Source: Diprion similis
Taxonomy: Eukaryota > Arthropoda > Insecta > Hymenoptera > Diprionidae
Reading direction: 5' to 3'
Assembly: GCF_021155765.1 (NCBI RefSeq)
Contig: NC_060117.1
Location: 8,398,001-8,462,000 of the forward strand
DNA: 64,000 nt
The position numbers and the translations under genes are program-made. Positions within the stretch are counted from its first letter, which is position 1, and each line of letters starts with the position of its first letter. The notes under the pieces were generated by a model. The model saw nothing but the letters and a program-made list of their open reading frames with translations, searched no databases and had not been told where the DNA came from. Of the stretch, positions 1 through 9,152 are shown one piece after another.

Positions 1-1
1 G

Positions 2-1189
2 CTAATGAAAAAGAATTTTCCCAAACATCTGATAAAGATGCTGTGGGTCATGTTGCATGATAAATATTTCCACGTCTGTGACGGATCAAATACATCCTCC
101 ATAAAGTTCGCCATTGCCGACGGTCTGCAACAGGGAACTGTCAACTCGCCTATTTTATTCAACATATTCAATAGCGATATTTTGACACTGTTTGACCTGA
201 ATAAGGTTGCCTCCAAAAAAGCAATCGCCTTCGCGGACGATCTGGTTGTCTACATCTCAGGCAACAAGCCCTCCGAACTGAAAGTACAGCTGCAAGAACT
301 TTTCATAAAACTGATAGATTATTACAATACTTGGAAGTTAAAAATTAATACGTCAAAATGTGAGACAATTTTATTCAGGCCAAATCTTAAGTTCGCAAAT
401 CGTGACACCAAAAAGAATTGGAGAAATTTCTCAATCTCCGACGGCAGAAACGGAGGTCACGCGGTTCCGCATAAAGATATAGTCAAGTATTTGGGAATTA
501 ATATAGACTTTCAATTGAAATTCAATTTACACGTCAACGCCCAGTTGGCAAGGGCACAGAAGGCGTTCAACAGTGCGAACCGTCTGTTTTATTGTAAATA
601 TTTAGACAAGAGGATAAAAATTCTATGTTACCTGCTTCTGATCAGACCTATGATAACGTATGGGTGTCCAATATGGTTCAACCTGAGCGCGGGAACCATG
701 GATAAAATACGTGTTTTTGAAAGAAAATGTATCCGCGCCTGTCTGGGCAAGTACAGGTCGGCGTCGTCGCTCTATGTTCGATTCATTAGTAACGCGGAAA
801 TCTATAATGAGGCGAACATAAACAGGATCGATTGCTTCATATTGAGGCTGATAAGGAACCATTTCGCAAATGCAGTAAAGATCGGAGAAAATAATCTCAT
901 TCGTGGTCCATTTTTTCCGAATCCGTTATATTTTGCCAAATCTTTGTTATCAGGGTTCATTCCGCCAGAGGCCTTTACTTATCTGGACGAGAACGGATAC
1001 ATTCAAGATGCAAACAATATTCCTATCATCTATCATGTATTGAGAGGCACTCGACAAAAACAAATTTTATACACTCCCGCTCCAAATGTCAACACCGCGC
1101 TAATGCGATTTAACACCGATTTACCAGACAAAGATGTATCCGACAGACATAGACAGAACAGTGACAAGTATTGGTGGCTCAACCGCTAG
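2..1189 (+). CDS. LINE ORF2 C-terminal part (reverse transcriptase end and C-terminal domain)
   Basis: Open frame from the window edge to TAG at 1187-1189. It enters in frame at nt 2, before the Met at 5, and aligns with ORF2 residues from about 690 to the end of the complete element. It holds the late RT motifs: LQQGTVNSPILFN (RT block around the palm) and AIAFADDLVVY with the FADD catalytic box. Next come the thumb-like segment KYLGINIDFQLKF and a Jockey-type C-terminal region ending in YWWLNR. No stop or frameshift is seen in the visible part. No RNase H or C-terminal zinc knuckle is evident. The endonuclease and early RT motifs lie outside the window. Confidence 0.92.
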   Translation, partial: LMKKNFPKHLIKMLWVMLHDKYFHVCDGSNTSSIKFAIADGLQQGTVNSPILFNIFNSDILTLFDLNKVASKKAIAFADDLVVYISGNKPSELKVQLQELFIKLIDYYNTWKLKINTSKCETILFRPNLKFANRDTKKNWRNFSISDGRNGGHAVPHKDIVKYLGINIDFQLKFNLHVNAQLARAQKAFNSANRLFYCKYLDKRIKILCYLLLIRPMITYGCPIWFNLSAGTMDKIRVFERKCIRACLGKYRSASSLYVRFISNAEIYNEANINRIDCFILRLIRNHFANAVKIGENNLIRGPFFPNPLYFAKSLLSGFIPPEAFTYLDENGYIQDANNIPIIYHVLRGTRQKQILYTPAPNVNTALMRFNTDLPDKDVSDRHRQNSDKYWWLNR

Positions 1190-1710
1190 CAATAGCAGCC
1201 AACTTGTCTCTCACAAAAAATGCAGATTTACAAAATGATGTACATGTGACAGCACTAATTAGCACTCTAAGTATCTTCAGCTTCGTTATTACACTCAATT
1301 ATCATAATGTATCCGCGAAGGATATTCTATCCTGTTACTTTCCTACCCCCTCCTCTTATTTATTGCCCGTACCCTCTTTTATTTATTGCAGTTTGTAAGT
1401 ATTAGTGTAAGGTCTTAGAAATTAAGTAATCTGTTGATCAGTTTTTTTACCCCTTTTTCCTGATCATCATCCAGTCTAGGCATTATACATTTGCAACCTC
1501 TATGGGCTACTTTAATTATTTCCTATTGATTGTACGAAACGTACCTTGGAAGCTACTAGAAGAGACTGCAGCAGACGTGTAGTGCTCGCATTGAGGGCCA
1601 TAACGCACTTGTTATATAATTGATTGTTAACATGTTTTGTAAGCTTTTCTTGTTTTTTCTTGATGTACCATGGTTTTTATTGTGGGTTATAATAAACTTA
1701 TTTCCAAAGC
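1190..1710 (+). other. 3' UTR of LINE copy 1
   Basis: Non-coding tail between the ORF2 stop and the 5S junction. It contains a short direct repeat around TTTATTTATTGC (about 1355-1390), a stem-loop at 1435-1466, and AATAAA at 1691. It ends without a long A run. Confidence 0.85.
1435..1466 (+). other. 3' UTR stem-loop of LINE copy 1
   Basis: TGATCAG (1435-1441) is the reverse complement of CTGATCA (1460-1466), with an 18-nt pyrimidine-rich loop containing CCTTTTTC. The second LINE has the same stem and loop motif at 9256-9284 although the surrounding UTRs differ. It may be an RNA element recognised by the reverse transcriptase; that role is inferred. Confidence 0.6.
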
Positions 1711-1808
1711 AAGTACCGGTTCTCGTCCGATCACCGAAGTCAAGCAACATTGGGCGTGGTCAGTACTTGGATGGGTGACCGCTTGGGAACACCGCGTGCC
1801 GTTGGCAT
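1711..1808 (+). pseudogene. 5S rRNA 3' fragment (nt 23-120) behind LINE copy 1
   Basis: Gene nt 23-120 intact, with the internal control region and terminator. The first 22 nt are missing because the LINE 3' end replaces them. Carries T69. Followed by spacer A. Confidence 0.95.
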
Positions 1809-1888
1809 CTTTTTTTTTCTAAAGACAGATTGGAAAAGGATTTACCAGTTTCTTTAAGGATGTTAAGAAGCAGAGATTCATGTCCCTC

Positions 1889-2008
1889 GGCAACGGCCAT
1901 ACCATGTTGAAAGTACCGGTTCTCGTCCGATCACCGAAGTCAAGCAACATTGGGCGCGGTCAGTACTTGGATGGGTGACCGCTTGGGAACACCGCGTGCC
2001 GTTGGCAT
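1889..2008 (+). rRNA. 5S ribosomal RNA
   Basis: Complete 120-nt gene with box A (about nt 50-64), intermediate element and box C (about nt 80-97). G8/C69 class. Spacer B follows. Confidence 0.97.
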
Positions 2009-2084
2009 TTTTTTTTTTCCAAAGACAGATCTAACGTTTGGCACCATTTTTAGGAATTTGAAGACCCAGAGATTCATCTCCTTC

Positions 2085-2204
2085 GGCAACGACCATACCA
2101 TGTTGAAAGTACCGGTTCTCGTCCGATCACCGAAGTCAAGCAACATTGGGCGTGGTCAGTACTTGGATGGGTGACCGCTTGGGAACACCGCGTGCCGTTG
2201 GCAT
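2085..2204 (+). rRNA. 5S ribosomal RNA (A8/T69 class)
   Basis: Complete. A8 faces C111 in helix I, and T69 replaces C69. Spacer A follows. Confidence 0.96.
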
Positions 2205-2284
2205 CTTTTTTTTTCTAAAGACAGATTGGAAAAGGATTTACCAGTTTCTTTAAGGATGTTAAGAAGCAGAGATTCATGTCCCTC

Positions 2285-2404
2285 GGCAACGGCCATACCA
2301 TGTTGAAAGTACCGGTTCTCGTCCGATCACCGAAGTCAAGCAACATTGGGCGCGGTCAGTACTTGGATGGGTGACCGCTTGGGAACACCGCGTGCCGTTG
2401 GCAT
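2285..2404 (+). rRNA. 5S ribosomal RNA
   Basis: Complete, G8/C69 class, spacer B. Confidence 0.97.
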
Positions 2405-2480
2405 TTTTTTTTTTCCAAAGACAGATCTAACGTTTGGCACCATTTTTAGGAATTTGAAGACGCAGAGATTCATCTCCTTC

Positions 2481-2600
2481 GGCAACGACCATACCATGTT
2501 GAAAGTACCGGTTCTCGTCCGATCACCGAAGTCAAGCAACATTGGGCGTGGTCAGTACTTGGATGGGTGACCGCTTGGGAACACCGCGTGCCGTTGGCAT
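2481..2600 (+). rRNA. 5S ribosomal RNA (A8/T69 class)
   Basis: Complete, A8 and T69, spacer A. Confidence 0.96.
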
Positions 2601-2680
2601 CTTTTTTTTTCTAAAGACAGATTGGAAAAGGATTTACCAGTTTCTTTAAGGATGTTAAGAAGCAGAGATTCAATTCCCTC

Positions 2681-2800
2681 GGCAACGGCCATACCATGTT
2701 GAAAGTACCGGTTCTCGTCCGATCACCGAAGTCAAGCAACATTGGGCGCGGTCAGTACTTGGATGGGTGACCGCTTGGGAACACCGCGTGCCGTTGGCAT
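2681..2800 (+). rRNA. 5S ribosomal RNA
   Basis: Complete, G8/C69. The upstream segment reads ATTCAATTCCC instead of ATTCATGTCCC. Spacer C. Confidence 0.97.
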
Positions 2801-2876
2801 CTTTTTTTTTCCAAAGACGGATCCAACATTTGGCACCATTTCTAAGAATTTGAAGAAGCAGAGATTCATCTCCCTC

Positions 2877-2996
2877 GGCAACGGCCATACCATGTTGAAA
2901 GTACCGGTTCTCGTCCGATCACCGAAGTCAAGTAACATTGGGCGCGGTCAGTACTTGGATGGGTGACCGCTTGGGAACACCGCGTGCCGTTGGCAT
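2877..2996 (+). rRNA. 5S ribosomal RNA (T57 variant)
   Basis: Complete. C57T within box A (CAAGTAAC). Spacer A. Confidence 0.96.
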
Positions 2997-3076
2997 CTTT
3001 TTTTTTCTAAAGACAGATTGGAAAAGGATTTACCAGTTTCTTTAAGGATGTTAAGAAGCAGAGATTCATGTCCCTC

Positions 3077-3196
3077 GGCAACGACCATACCATGTTGAAA
3101 GTACCGGTTCTCGTCCGATCACCGAAGTCAAGCAACATTGGGCGCGTCCAGTACTTGGATGGGTGACCGCTTGGGAACACCGCGTGCCGTTGGCAT
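3077..3196 (+). rRNA. 5S ribosomal RNA (variant at nt 71-72)
   Basis: Complete. A8 with a two-base change after C69 (GCGCGTCCAG instead of GCGCGGTCAG), shared only with the gene at 11718. Spacer B. Confidence 0.95.
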
Positions 3197-3272
3197 TTTT
3201 TTTTTTCCAAAGACAGATCTAACGTTTGGCACCATTTTTAGGAATTTGAAGACGCAGAGATTCATCTCCTTC

Positions 3273-3392
3273 GGCAACGACCATACCATGTTGAAAGTAC
3301 CGGTTCTCGTCCGATCACCGAAGTCAAGCAACATTGGGCGTGGTCAGTACTTGGATGGGTGACCGCTTGGGAACACCGCGTGCCGTTGGCAT
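3273..3392 (+). rRNA. 5S ribosomal RNA (A8/T69 class)
   Basis: Complete. Spacer A carries CATATTGG in place of CAGATTGG, a marker shared only with the unit at 11914. Confidence 0.96.
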
Positions 3393-3472
3393 CTTTTTTT
3401 TTCTAAAGACATATTGGAAAAGGATTTACCAGTTTCTTTAAGGATGTTAAGAAGCAGAGATTCATGTCCCTC

Positions 3473-3592
3473 GGCAACGGCCATACCATGTTGAAAGTAC
3501 CGGTTCTCGTCCGATCACCGAAGTCAAGTAACATTGGGCGCGGTCAGTACTTGGATGGGTGACCGCTTGGGAACACCGCGTGCCGTTGGCAT
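3473..3592 (+). rRNA. 5S ribosomal RNA (T57 variant)
   Basis: Complete, T57, spacer A. Last intact gene before the LINE insertion. Confidence 0.96.
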
Positions 3593-3672
3593 CTTTTTTT
3601 TTCTAAAGACAGATTGGAAAAGGATTTACCAGTTTCTTTAAGGATGTTAAGAAGCAGAGATTCATGTCCCTC

Positions 3673-3712
3673 GGCAACGGCCATACCATGTTGAAAGTAC
3701 CGGTTCTCGTCC
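3673..3712 (+). pseudogene. 5S rRNA 5' fragment (nt 1-40) split by LINE copy 2
   Basis: Gene nt 1-40 with the normal upstream segment, then the LINE starts at 3713. Nt 22-40 recur at the other end of the element as the target-site duplication. The uninterrupted paralogue is the gene at 12314. Confidence 0.95.
3694..3712 (+). repeat. Target-site duplication, 5' copy
   Basis: 5S nt 22-40. At least the 16 nt GTACCGGTTCTCGTCC are exactly repeated at 9566-9581. The leading A's cannot be told from poly(A), so the duplication is 16-19 bp. Confidence 0.92.
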
Positions 3713-3910
3713 AGTTGCCTCTTACCTCTCGTCCGGTGAGGATGTGCTTAGCGGGTGGGTAAGGCCCAACTTACCATTTCGGTGATACCCAACCTGAACA
3801 TAGCGAAATATTTAACTTGAGTCATTTGTTACCGTGTACAGGGCCCAAAAGCGCTGCAAGCCCTCAATTACCGCTAAAGTGGGGCACGGGGTACTACCCC
3901 ACCGCCCCCA
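3713..3910 (+). other. 5' UTR of LINE copy 2
   Basis: 198 nt between the 5S junction and the ORF1 ATG. It starts AGTTGCC right after a C, so CAGTT at the start resembles an initiator, where Jockey-type internal Pol II promoters begin (inference). A short palindrome GGGGTACTACCCC lies at 3888-3900, just before the ORF1 ATG. Confidence 0.7.
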
Positions 3911-5893
3911 ATGCACAGGGTCCAAAAAAAACCCTTAAAAGCCATGTTACCGCCGCATAAAAGTTTGGGCGCAAACAAAAGGAAAATTTCCGACATATCG
4001 GGTGAGTGTTCAGTTCAACCTGGCTTAAACAAGGAAGAAGATGAGATTACTGACGAGTCGCTGAGCGACAACACTCTCCCTTCCGAAAAAATGACAAAAC
4101 CGTCTGGACTATGCCAAATAACGCCGCAAGCAAGAAAAATCACTCAGCTGGAAAAAAAACCAAAGAACTCGAGGTACTCAATCAAACCGAATCTCGTTGT
4201 AAGAAAAAAACCAACCACAATGAAAACGCAAGAAACATCAACTGTCGCACCTCGCGAACAAAACAAACCTGCGACAGAAGCCGAAAGCCCGGGTTCAGAG
4301 AATGATCGCCAAAGCCACAAAAATCTCGCCCATCACCTAGAGATCACCAACCCACAAACGGAAGCCACGCAGTCGGCAAGCATCAAAATTACTACCCCAG
4401 CAAACCTTGAGCTTAAATTAATGAATGCACTACAAGAAATAGAAGAGCTCAAGAAACTCAATGCAAATCTGTCATCCGAAATCGCATCCTGGAACAGAGT
4501 AAATAGAGACTCGGTACCGCAGATCTATACGCCTCAAGGAGGAACAGCAAGGCCGAAAGAAAAAAATCAAAATATCGATCTATTGATCAACACCATCGAT
4601 GATGGTACGAGTTATGTGGAAGTACCAAACTTCCCTGGGCATCTCGGCCTTGACCAAGCATCCACATCCTCTAACACCGGAGCAGCAGCTGACCAAGACG
4701 ATACGGACACAGTGGGGGCTTCACACACTTCAGACGATCGCCGCACCAGCGATAAAACAAATCAACGGACACGACAACCCCACGATCAGCAGACCAGTGT
4801 CAACGACAGTCCACATTCGGTTCAGAAACGTAAAAAAATTAACAAACCCCCACCCATTATAGCTTTAAACCAGTCTGCGCTAGTATTATCTAATTTTATG
4901 ACTTGCACATTGGGCTTCAAAGACTTCCATATCAAACGAATCAGACACAATAAACATATAATCTCGGTTGAATCACTGTCAGAATACAAAAAAGTTTGTA
5001 AGATAATGAGAGAAAGAAAGCTAGATTTTTTCACGTTTACACCTTACGAGGATAAAACTAAAACCGTAGTGCTCAAAGGTATTGACGGAGGATTTTCCCC
5101 CGCAGATATATTGGAAAACCTCAAATCCAGCAATGTTGACGATCTAAAATTTCTAAGTGTGTCTAACTTCGTAACGCTAAACGCAAAAAAATCTAACAAA
5201 ACACTGCCGATGTTTCTGGTAAAACTCTCAGCTGACAGCAATCTCTCTAAACTAGGCAACATCTCTAAGATACTTTATCAATCGGTGAAATGGGAAGCTT
5301 TGAAAAAAAATGATAAAATACAATGCAAACGTTGCCAACGAATAGGGCATGTAGCGGCGAACTGTAACCTAGGCTACCGATGCGTTAAATGCAAAGAAAC
5401 TCACGGACCAGGCGAGTGCAAGATCCAAAAAGACGACGGCCTAACCGATAAATCCTTGATATATTGTGTCCACTGTAAAGAGTACGGGCACCCAGCGTCT
5501 TACCGCGGTTGCCCGAAACTAGTCGAGTATAACCTAAGCATAAAAAAGAAACTAGAAGTGAACGAAAAAAATAGATTAGCAAAGATAAATAAAATAGCAA
5601 ATAGCGTAGACCCTAAGATATCATACAGTGAGGTAGCCGCAATAAACATAGCGTCTAATAACCAGCATGCTAACCAAAACCATAATCTAGAGATAAGCCA
5701 TGATAATAGAAATCAGAACAGCGCAGCCACCTCTTCCATAACTGATTTTCAAAATATAAACACCCCAAGCTTGAACGGAATCAGTGCCCAACTGCAGAAA
5801 ATCCAGGAAGCGGTGTCAACAAACGCGCAGAATATCCAAAAATTATTCGAGCTATTTACCCAAATCATAGCCCTGCCAATCAACAATGAGTGA
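3911..5893 (+). CDS. LINE ORF1: gag-like nucleic-acid-binding protein
   Basis: 660 aa, presumably the RNA-binding RNP component. The N-terminal 160 residues are charged, polar and low in predicted structure. Residues about 166-195 (LELKLMNALQEIEELKKLN) look like a coiled coil. A polar Ser/Thr/Asp-rich linker follows. Residues about 330-470 resemble the PRE_C2HC region next to zinc fingers in Jockey-type gags. Three zinc knuckles follow: C472-C475-H480-C485, C491-C494-H498-C503, and C519-C522-H527-C534 (the last with wider H-C spacing). The C-terminal about 120 residues are Asn/Gln-rich. ATG 3911 is the first in-frame Met after the 5' UTR. The stop at 5891-5893 overlaps the ORF2 start by 8 nt. 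Confidence 0.93.
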   Translation: MHRVQKKPLKAMLPPHKSLGANKRKISDISGECSVQPGLNKEEDEITDESLSDNTLPSEKMTKPSGLCQITPQARKITQLEKKPKNSRYSIKPNLVVRKKPTTMKTQETSTVAPREQNKPATEAESPGSENDRQSHKNLAHHLEITNPQTEATQSASIKITTPANLELKLMNALQEIEELKKLNANLSSEIASWNRVNRDSVPQIYTPQGGTARPKEKNQNIDLLINTIDDGTSYVEVPNFPGHLGLDQASTSSNTGAAADQDDTDTVGASHTSDDRRTSDKTNQRTRQPHDQQTSVNDSPHSVQKRKKINKPPPIIALNQSALVLSNFMTCTLGFKDFHIKRIRHNKHIISVESLSEYKKVCKIMRERKLDFFTFTPYEDKTKTVVLKGIDGGFSPADILENLKSSNVDDLKFLSVSNFVTLNAKKSNKTLPMFLVKLSADSNLSKLGNISKILYQSVKWEALKKNDKIQCKRCQRIGHVAANCNLGYRCVKCKETHGPGECKIQKDDGLTDKSLIYCVHCKEYGHPASYRGCPKLVEYNLSIKKKLEVNEKNRLAKINKIANSVDPKISYSEVAAINIASNNQHANQNHNLEISHDNRNQNSAATSSITDFQNINTPSLNGISAQLQKIQEAVSTNAQNIQKLFELFTQIIALPINNE

Positions 5894-8800
5894 AAACAAC
5901 CTGACTCTGGATAAACTCAATATTATATCAATAAACGTAAACTCATTGATAGCAATTCAAAGGAGGATGAACCTAAAACACCTCATTGTAAACCAAAACC
6001 CGGATTTTGTGCTGTTGGGTGAAACTAAGTTGAGCAAAAAGTACAAAGTTAACATAGAAAACTATACAATTATCAGAAACGATCGTCCTAATGCTATTCA
6101 GGGTGGTGGAACAGCCATACTCGTTAAGAACGAAATTAAATTCCAAGAAATAAATCCTGCTTGCTTATCAAGTGCTCAAACCCTAGAAGCATCGGTTATC
6201 AAAGTAAAGATAAACCGGAACTACAACCTATACATTATTTCGGGGTATGCAGCGGGTAATGGCAAAACGGAACTCATCCCAGAGCTAACGAGGTTATGCG
6301 AAGAACTAAGACTAAACGAACCTAGGAATCTGTACATACTAGCCGGGGATCTAAACGCTAAGCACACTTCATGGTTGAACGCCATCAACAACCCTAGAGG
6401 AGTAGCTCTGAACAAATGGGTGGCTGAGAATGAGATCGATCTGAGATCGAAGCTATTTTGCTCTTCCGTACCTTCGTATCCCAGAGGGAACTCATTCTTA
6501 GACGTATGCATCGCGGATCAAAGGTTAACATTTCATAACGTCGTTGATAATAAAAAGATCGAGTCACTGCCGTACGACAGCGACCACAACGCAATAAAAG
6601 TCACCGTCTCTTTCATCTCTGGCCTACCCTTTTGTTTGGAAAAAAAACAGCCACGCATTAAATTCAACTTTGCTAAGACCAAATGGGATGCTTTTCAAAA
6701 ATACCTTGAAAATACAGAAGACACGAATATCCCGCATGCTAAGAATCTAACGAACCGCGAGATAGACCAATTTCTAAATGAATTAGAGAATACTATTACA
6801 AACGCCATAGCTAAAAAGGTGCCAAAAGCCAAGTCAAAAAACACGTTAACCGCATACACCACTCACGAAATTAAAGAGCTACTCAAGCATAAAACCTTCA
6901 TTATTAATCAAATCAATAGACTACACAAAGCAAACCCGATAGGCAATTTAGTTAGATTGAATATGTTAAAAGACTTATTAAAGATCACCAGAAAAAAGAT
7001 CAACGAAAAACTAAAGAAATCTATAAACGAGCACTGGGAAAAGAAAATTCAAAATATAGCATCGGACAAGCCGGACCAATTATTCCCGCAAATAAATAGG
7101 CTGTTCAGACCTCGCGGATCAACGCAAATCCCGACTCTAACCATTCCTCAAGAAAAAAGACAACTACTAACCGAGGCAGGATTACCTCCTGAGGCTCAAA
7201 AAATAGGTGTAGACCGTAAATATGTCATTACTAATCAAACGGATAAACTGAACGTGATAGGGGCGCATTTTGCAGCCACAAACATTCAAAATGATAACTT
7301 GGGTAAAGAACAGTTAACACGGTTAATAACTAAAACGGCTAATGACTTAAAAAACGAAATCATGAGCGATCATATACAAGGAAAAACACTTACCACTTTC
7401 ACAGAGCGAAATCCAGCTTTCGGCCCTAGATGCGATATCCCCTCCGCCTACTTCACTTCACACGCAGAACTGCTCAAGATATTCAGAAGCCTTAGCAACA
7501 AAAAATCAGCTGGATATGACAACGTACCAAACATCGTCTTAAAACATCTTCCTGAAAAGATGATAAAAAGCTACTGTATTCTATTTAACAATGCACTGAA
7601 TAATACGTATTTCCCTACCAGCTGGAAAACAGCCAAGGTGATCGCGCTACTGAAAAAAGACAAAGATAGTACCAACCCCACGAGTTACAGGCCGATAAGC
7701 CTGCTACCTAACATCAGTAAAATATTCGAATCAGTCATTAACACATCCCTGACACAATTTTGTGACCAGAATGAGGTAATTCCGGAAACGCAATTTGGCT
7801 TTAGACACAGGCACTCCACGCTGCACGCCGTAAACAAGTTCACTTCGGACATATGCTGGTCACTCAACAACAACGAATGCGTAGCTGCCTGCTTTATCGA
7901 CCTAGAAAAAGCATTTGACACCGTCTGGCTCGATGGGCTGTTGTACAAGCTAATAAAAAAAAGATTCCCAAAAGAATTGATTAAAATGTTATGGGTCATG
8001 CTTCACGATAAAAAATTCATAGTTACAGATGGGAACAACTCATCGACTAAAACATTTACAATCGAAAACGGCCTGCAGCAAGGCACAGTAAATTCACCTA
8101 TACTGTTCAACGTCTTTAATAGTGACATTCTAAGCCTGTTTGAATTGAATACGGAACCCACAAAGAAGGCCATTGCGTTTGCGGATGACCTATTAATATA
8201 TGTAACGGGCAAAAAGCCTTCACAGATGAAGCTTAAATTGGAAAACTTGTTTAGAAAAGTAATAGATTACTATCATTCATGGAAGCTTAAGATTAACACC
8301 ACAAAATGTGAAACAGTTCTATTCCGGCCAAACCTTACGCATCTAACGAAAGATGCGCGCAGAAATTGGAAAACGTTCCAGATATCCGACAGTGATAACG
8401 CAGGTTCGCAAGTTCCGCACAAGACCGCGGTTAAATACCTAGGAATAAACATTGACTTCCAATTGAAATTTAACACGCACATCAACATCCAACTAGGCAA
8501 AGCTAAAAATGCATTTAACATGGCGAACCGGCTGTTCTACTGTCGATACCTGGAACCGCGAATAAAAGTACTCTGTTATCTAGTATTAATTAGACCTATT
8601 ATTACTTACGGATGCCAAATCTGGTTTAACATAAGCTGTGGAATGATGGAAAAAATAAGGATCTTTGAAAGAAAATGCTTAAGAGCCTGTCTAGGTAAAT
8701 GGAGGTCGGCATCGTCGGCATATGTTAGATTGATTAGCAATCTAAAAATATACGAAGATGCAAAGGTGCACCGAATCGACTGCTTCGTACTAAAACTGAT

Positions 8801-9152
8801 CAGACGGCATTTCGCGAATGCAGCTAAGATTAGGAGTAACAGTCTTATCTCGGGACCGACCCTCCCGAATCCTATGTACTTCAAGAAAACGTTAGAATCA
8901 GGATTCATACCGCCGGAGACTTTCCTTTACCTCGACAGCGAAGGCTACATCCAAGATAAAAATAATATCCCAACCATCTACCACGTGTTCAGAGGCAATC
9001 ACGACAAGAAAATTCAGTACGACCCAAACCTAAACTGCGAAGATAGAGACAATACGTTGATAAGGTTTAACCCCTCTCTCCCGACGAAAGATAGAACCGA
9101 TGAACACAGACAAAATATCAAAACTTTCTGGTGGTTGGATAAAAAACCCTAA
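5886..9152 (+). CDS. LINE ORF2: APE endonuclease and reverse transcriptase
   Basis: 1088 aa with all visible catalytic motifs. The N-terminal AP-type endonuclease (about 10-240) has INVNS (N17/N19), LLGETKL with E46, SGYAAG (Y121), AGDLNAKH (D155, N157), SFLDV (D206) and SDHNAI (D233, H234). The RT domain (about 490-830) has YRPISLLPN from Y601, QFGFRHRHST, FIDLEKAFDTVW (D672), LQQGTVNSPILFN and FADD at 765-768. The C-terminal region ends in FWWLDKKP; no RNase H or terminal CCHC is seen. It would nick the 5S gene and prime reverse transcription at the nick. The ATG lies in ATGAGTGA, overlapping the ORF1 stop, so translation may depend on reinitiation. No frameshift or premature stop. Confidence 0.95.
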   Translation: MSENNLTLDKLNIISINVNSLIAIQRRMNLKHLIVNQNPDFVLLGETKLSKKYKVNIENYTIIRNDRPNAIQGGGTAILVKNEIKFQEINPACLSSAQTLEASVIKVKINRNYNLYIISGYAAGNGKTELIPELTRLCEELRLNEPRNLYILAGDLNAKHTSWLNAINNPRGVALNKWVAENEIDLRSKLFCSSVPSYPRGNSFLDVCIADQRLTFHNVVDNKKIESLPYDSDHNAIKVTVSFISGLPFCLEKKQPRIKFNFAKTKWDAFQKYLENTEDTNIPHAKNLTNREIDQFLNELENTITNAIAKKVPKAKSKNTLTAYTTHEIKELLKHKTFIINQINRLHKANPIGNLVRLNMLKDLLKITRKKINEKLKKSINEHWEKKIQNIASDKPDQLFPQINRLFRPRGSTQIPTLTIPQEKRQLLTEAGLPPEAQKIGVDRKYVITNQTDKLNVIGAHFAATNIQNDNLGKEQLTRLITKTANDLKNEIMSDHIQGKTLTTFTERNPAFGPRCDIPSAYFTSHAELLKIFRSLSNKKSAGYDNVPNIVLKHLPEKMIKSYCILFNNALNNTYFPTSWKTAKVIALLKKDKDSTNPTSYRPISLLPNISKIFESVINTSLTQFCDQNEVIPETQFGFRHRHSTLHAVNKFTSDICWSLNNNECVAACFIDLEKAFDTVWLDGLLYKLIKKRFPKELIKMLWVMLHDKKFIVTDGNNSSTKTFTIENGLQQGTVNSPILFNVFNSDILSLFELNTEPTKKAIAFADDLLIYVTGKKPSQMKLKLENLFRKVIDYYHSWKLKINTTKCETVLFRPNLTHLTKDARRNWKTFQISDSDNAGSQVPHKTAVKYLGINIDFQLKFNTHINIQLGKAKNAFNMANRLFYCRYLEPRIKVLCYLVLIRPIITYGCQIWFNISCGMMEKIRIFERKCLRACLGKWRSASSAYVRLISNLKIYEDAKVHRIDCFVLKLIRRHFANAAKIRSNSLISGPTLPNPMYFKKTLESGFIPPETFLYLDSEGYIQDKNNIPTIYHVFRGNHDKKIQYDPNLNCEDRDNTLIRFNPSLPTKDRTDEHRQNIKTFWWLDKKP

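Larger units (their letters stand above)
1..1710 (+). mobile_element. 5S-inserted Jockey-like LINE, copy 1 (3' part, cut by window start)
   Basis: This is the 3' end of a non-LTR retrotransposon: the end of ORF2 (stop at 1187-1189), then a 521-bp 3' UTR with AATAAA at 1691-1696. At 1711 it joins 5S rRNA sequence starting at gene nt 23, the same junction as the complete element at 3713-9562. Its ORF2 is plainly homologous to that element's but differs at roughly a third of residues by eye, so it is a separate subfamily, not a recent duplicate. No poly(A) run remains at the junction. The 5' part, including its upstream target-site copy, is outside the window. Confidence 0.93.
1711..3712 (+). 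repeat. 5S rRNA tandem array, left block
   Basis: Nine complete 5S genes plus two split genes, repeated every 196 or 200 bp. Three spacer classes follow the genes. A is 80 nt, T-run then CTAAAGACAGATTGG. B is about 76 nt, T-run then CCAAAGACAGATCTAACG. C is about 76 nt, CCAAAGACGGATCCAACAT. Each spacer opens with a run of 8-11 T (Pol III terminator) and ends with a conserved upstream segment around GCAGAGATTCAT, where insect 5S genes are known to carry an external promoter element. The LINE at 3713 ends this block. Confidence 0.97.

Noticed and set aside
1711-3712. 5S-derived SINE (SINE3-like) cluster
   Set aside because: Units are complete 120-nt genes in regular tandem with Pol III terminators and no SINE body, tail or target duplications.
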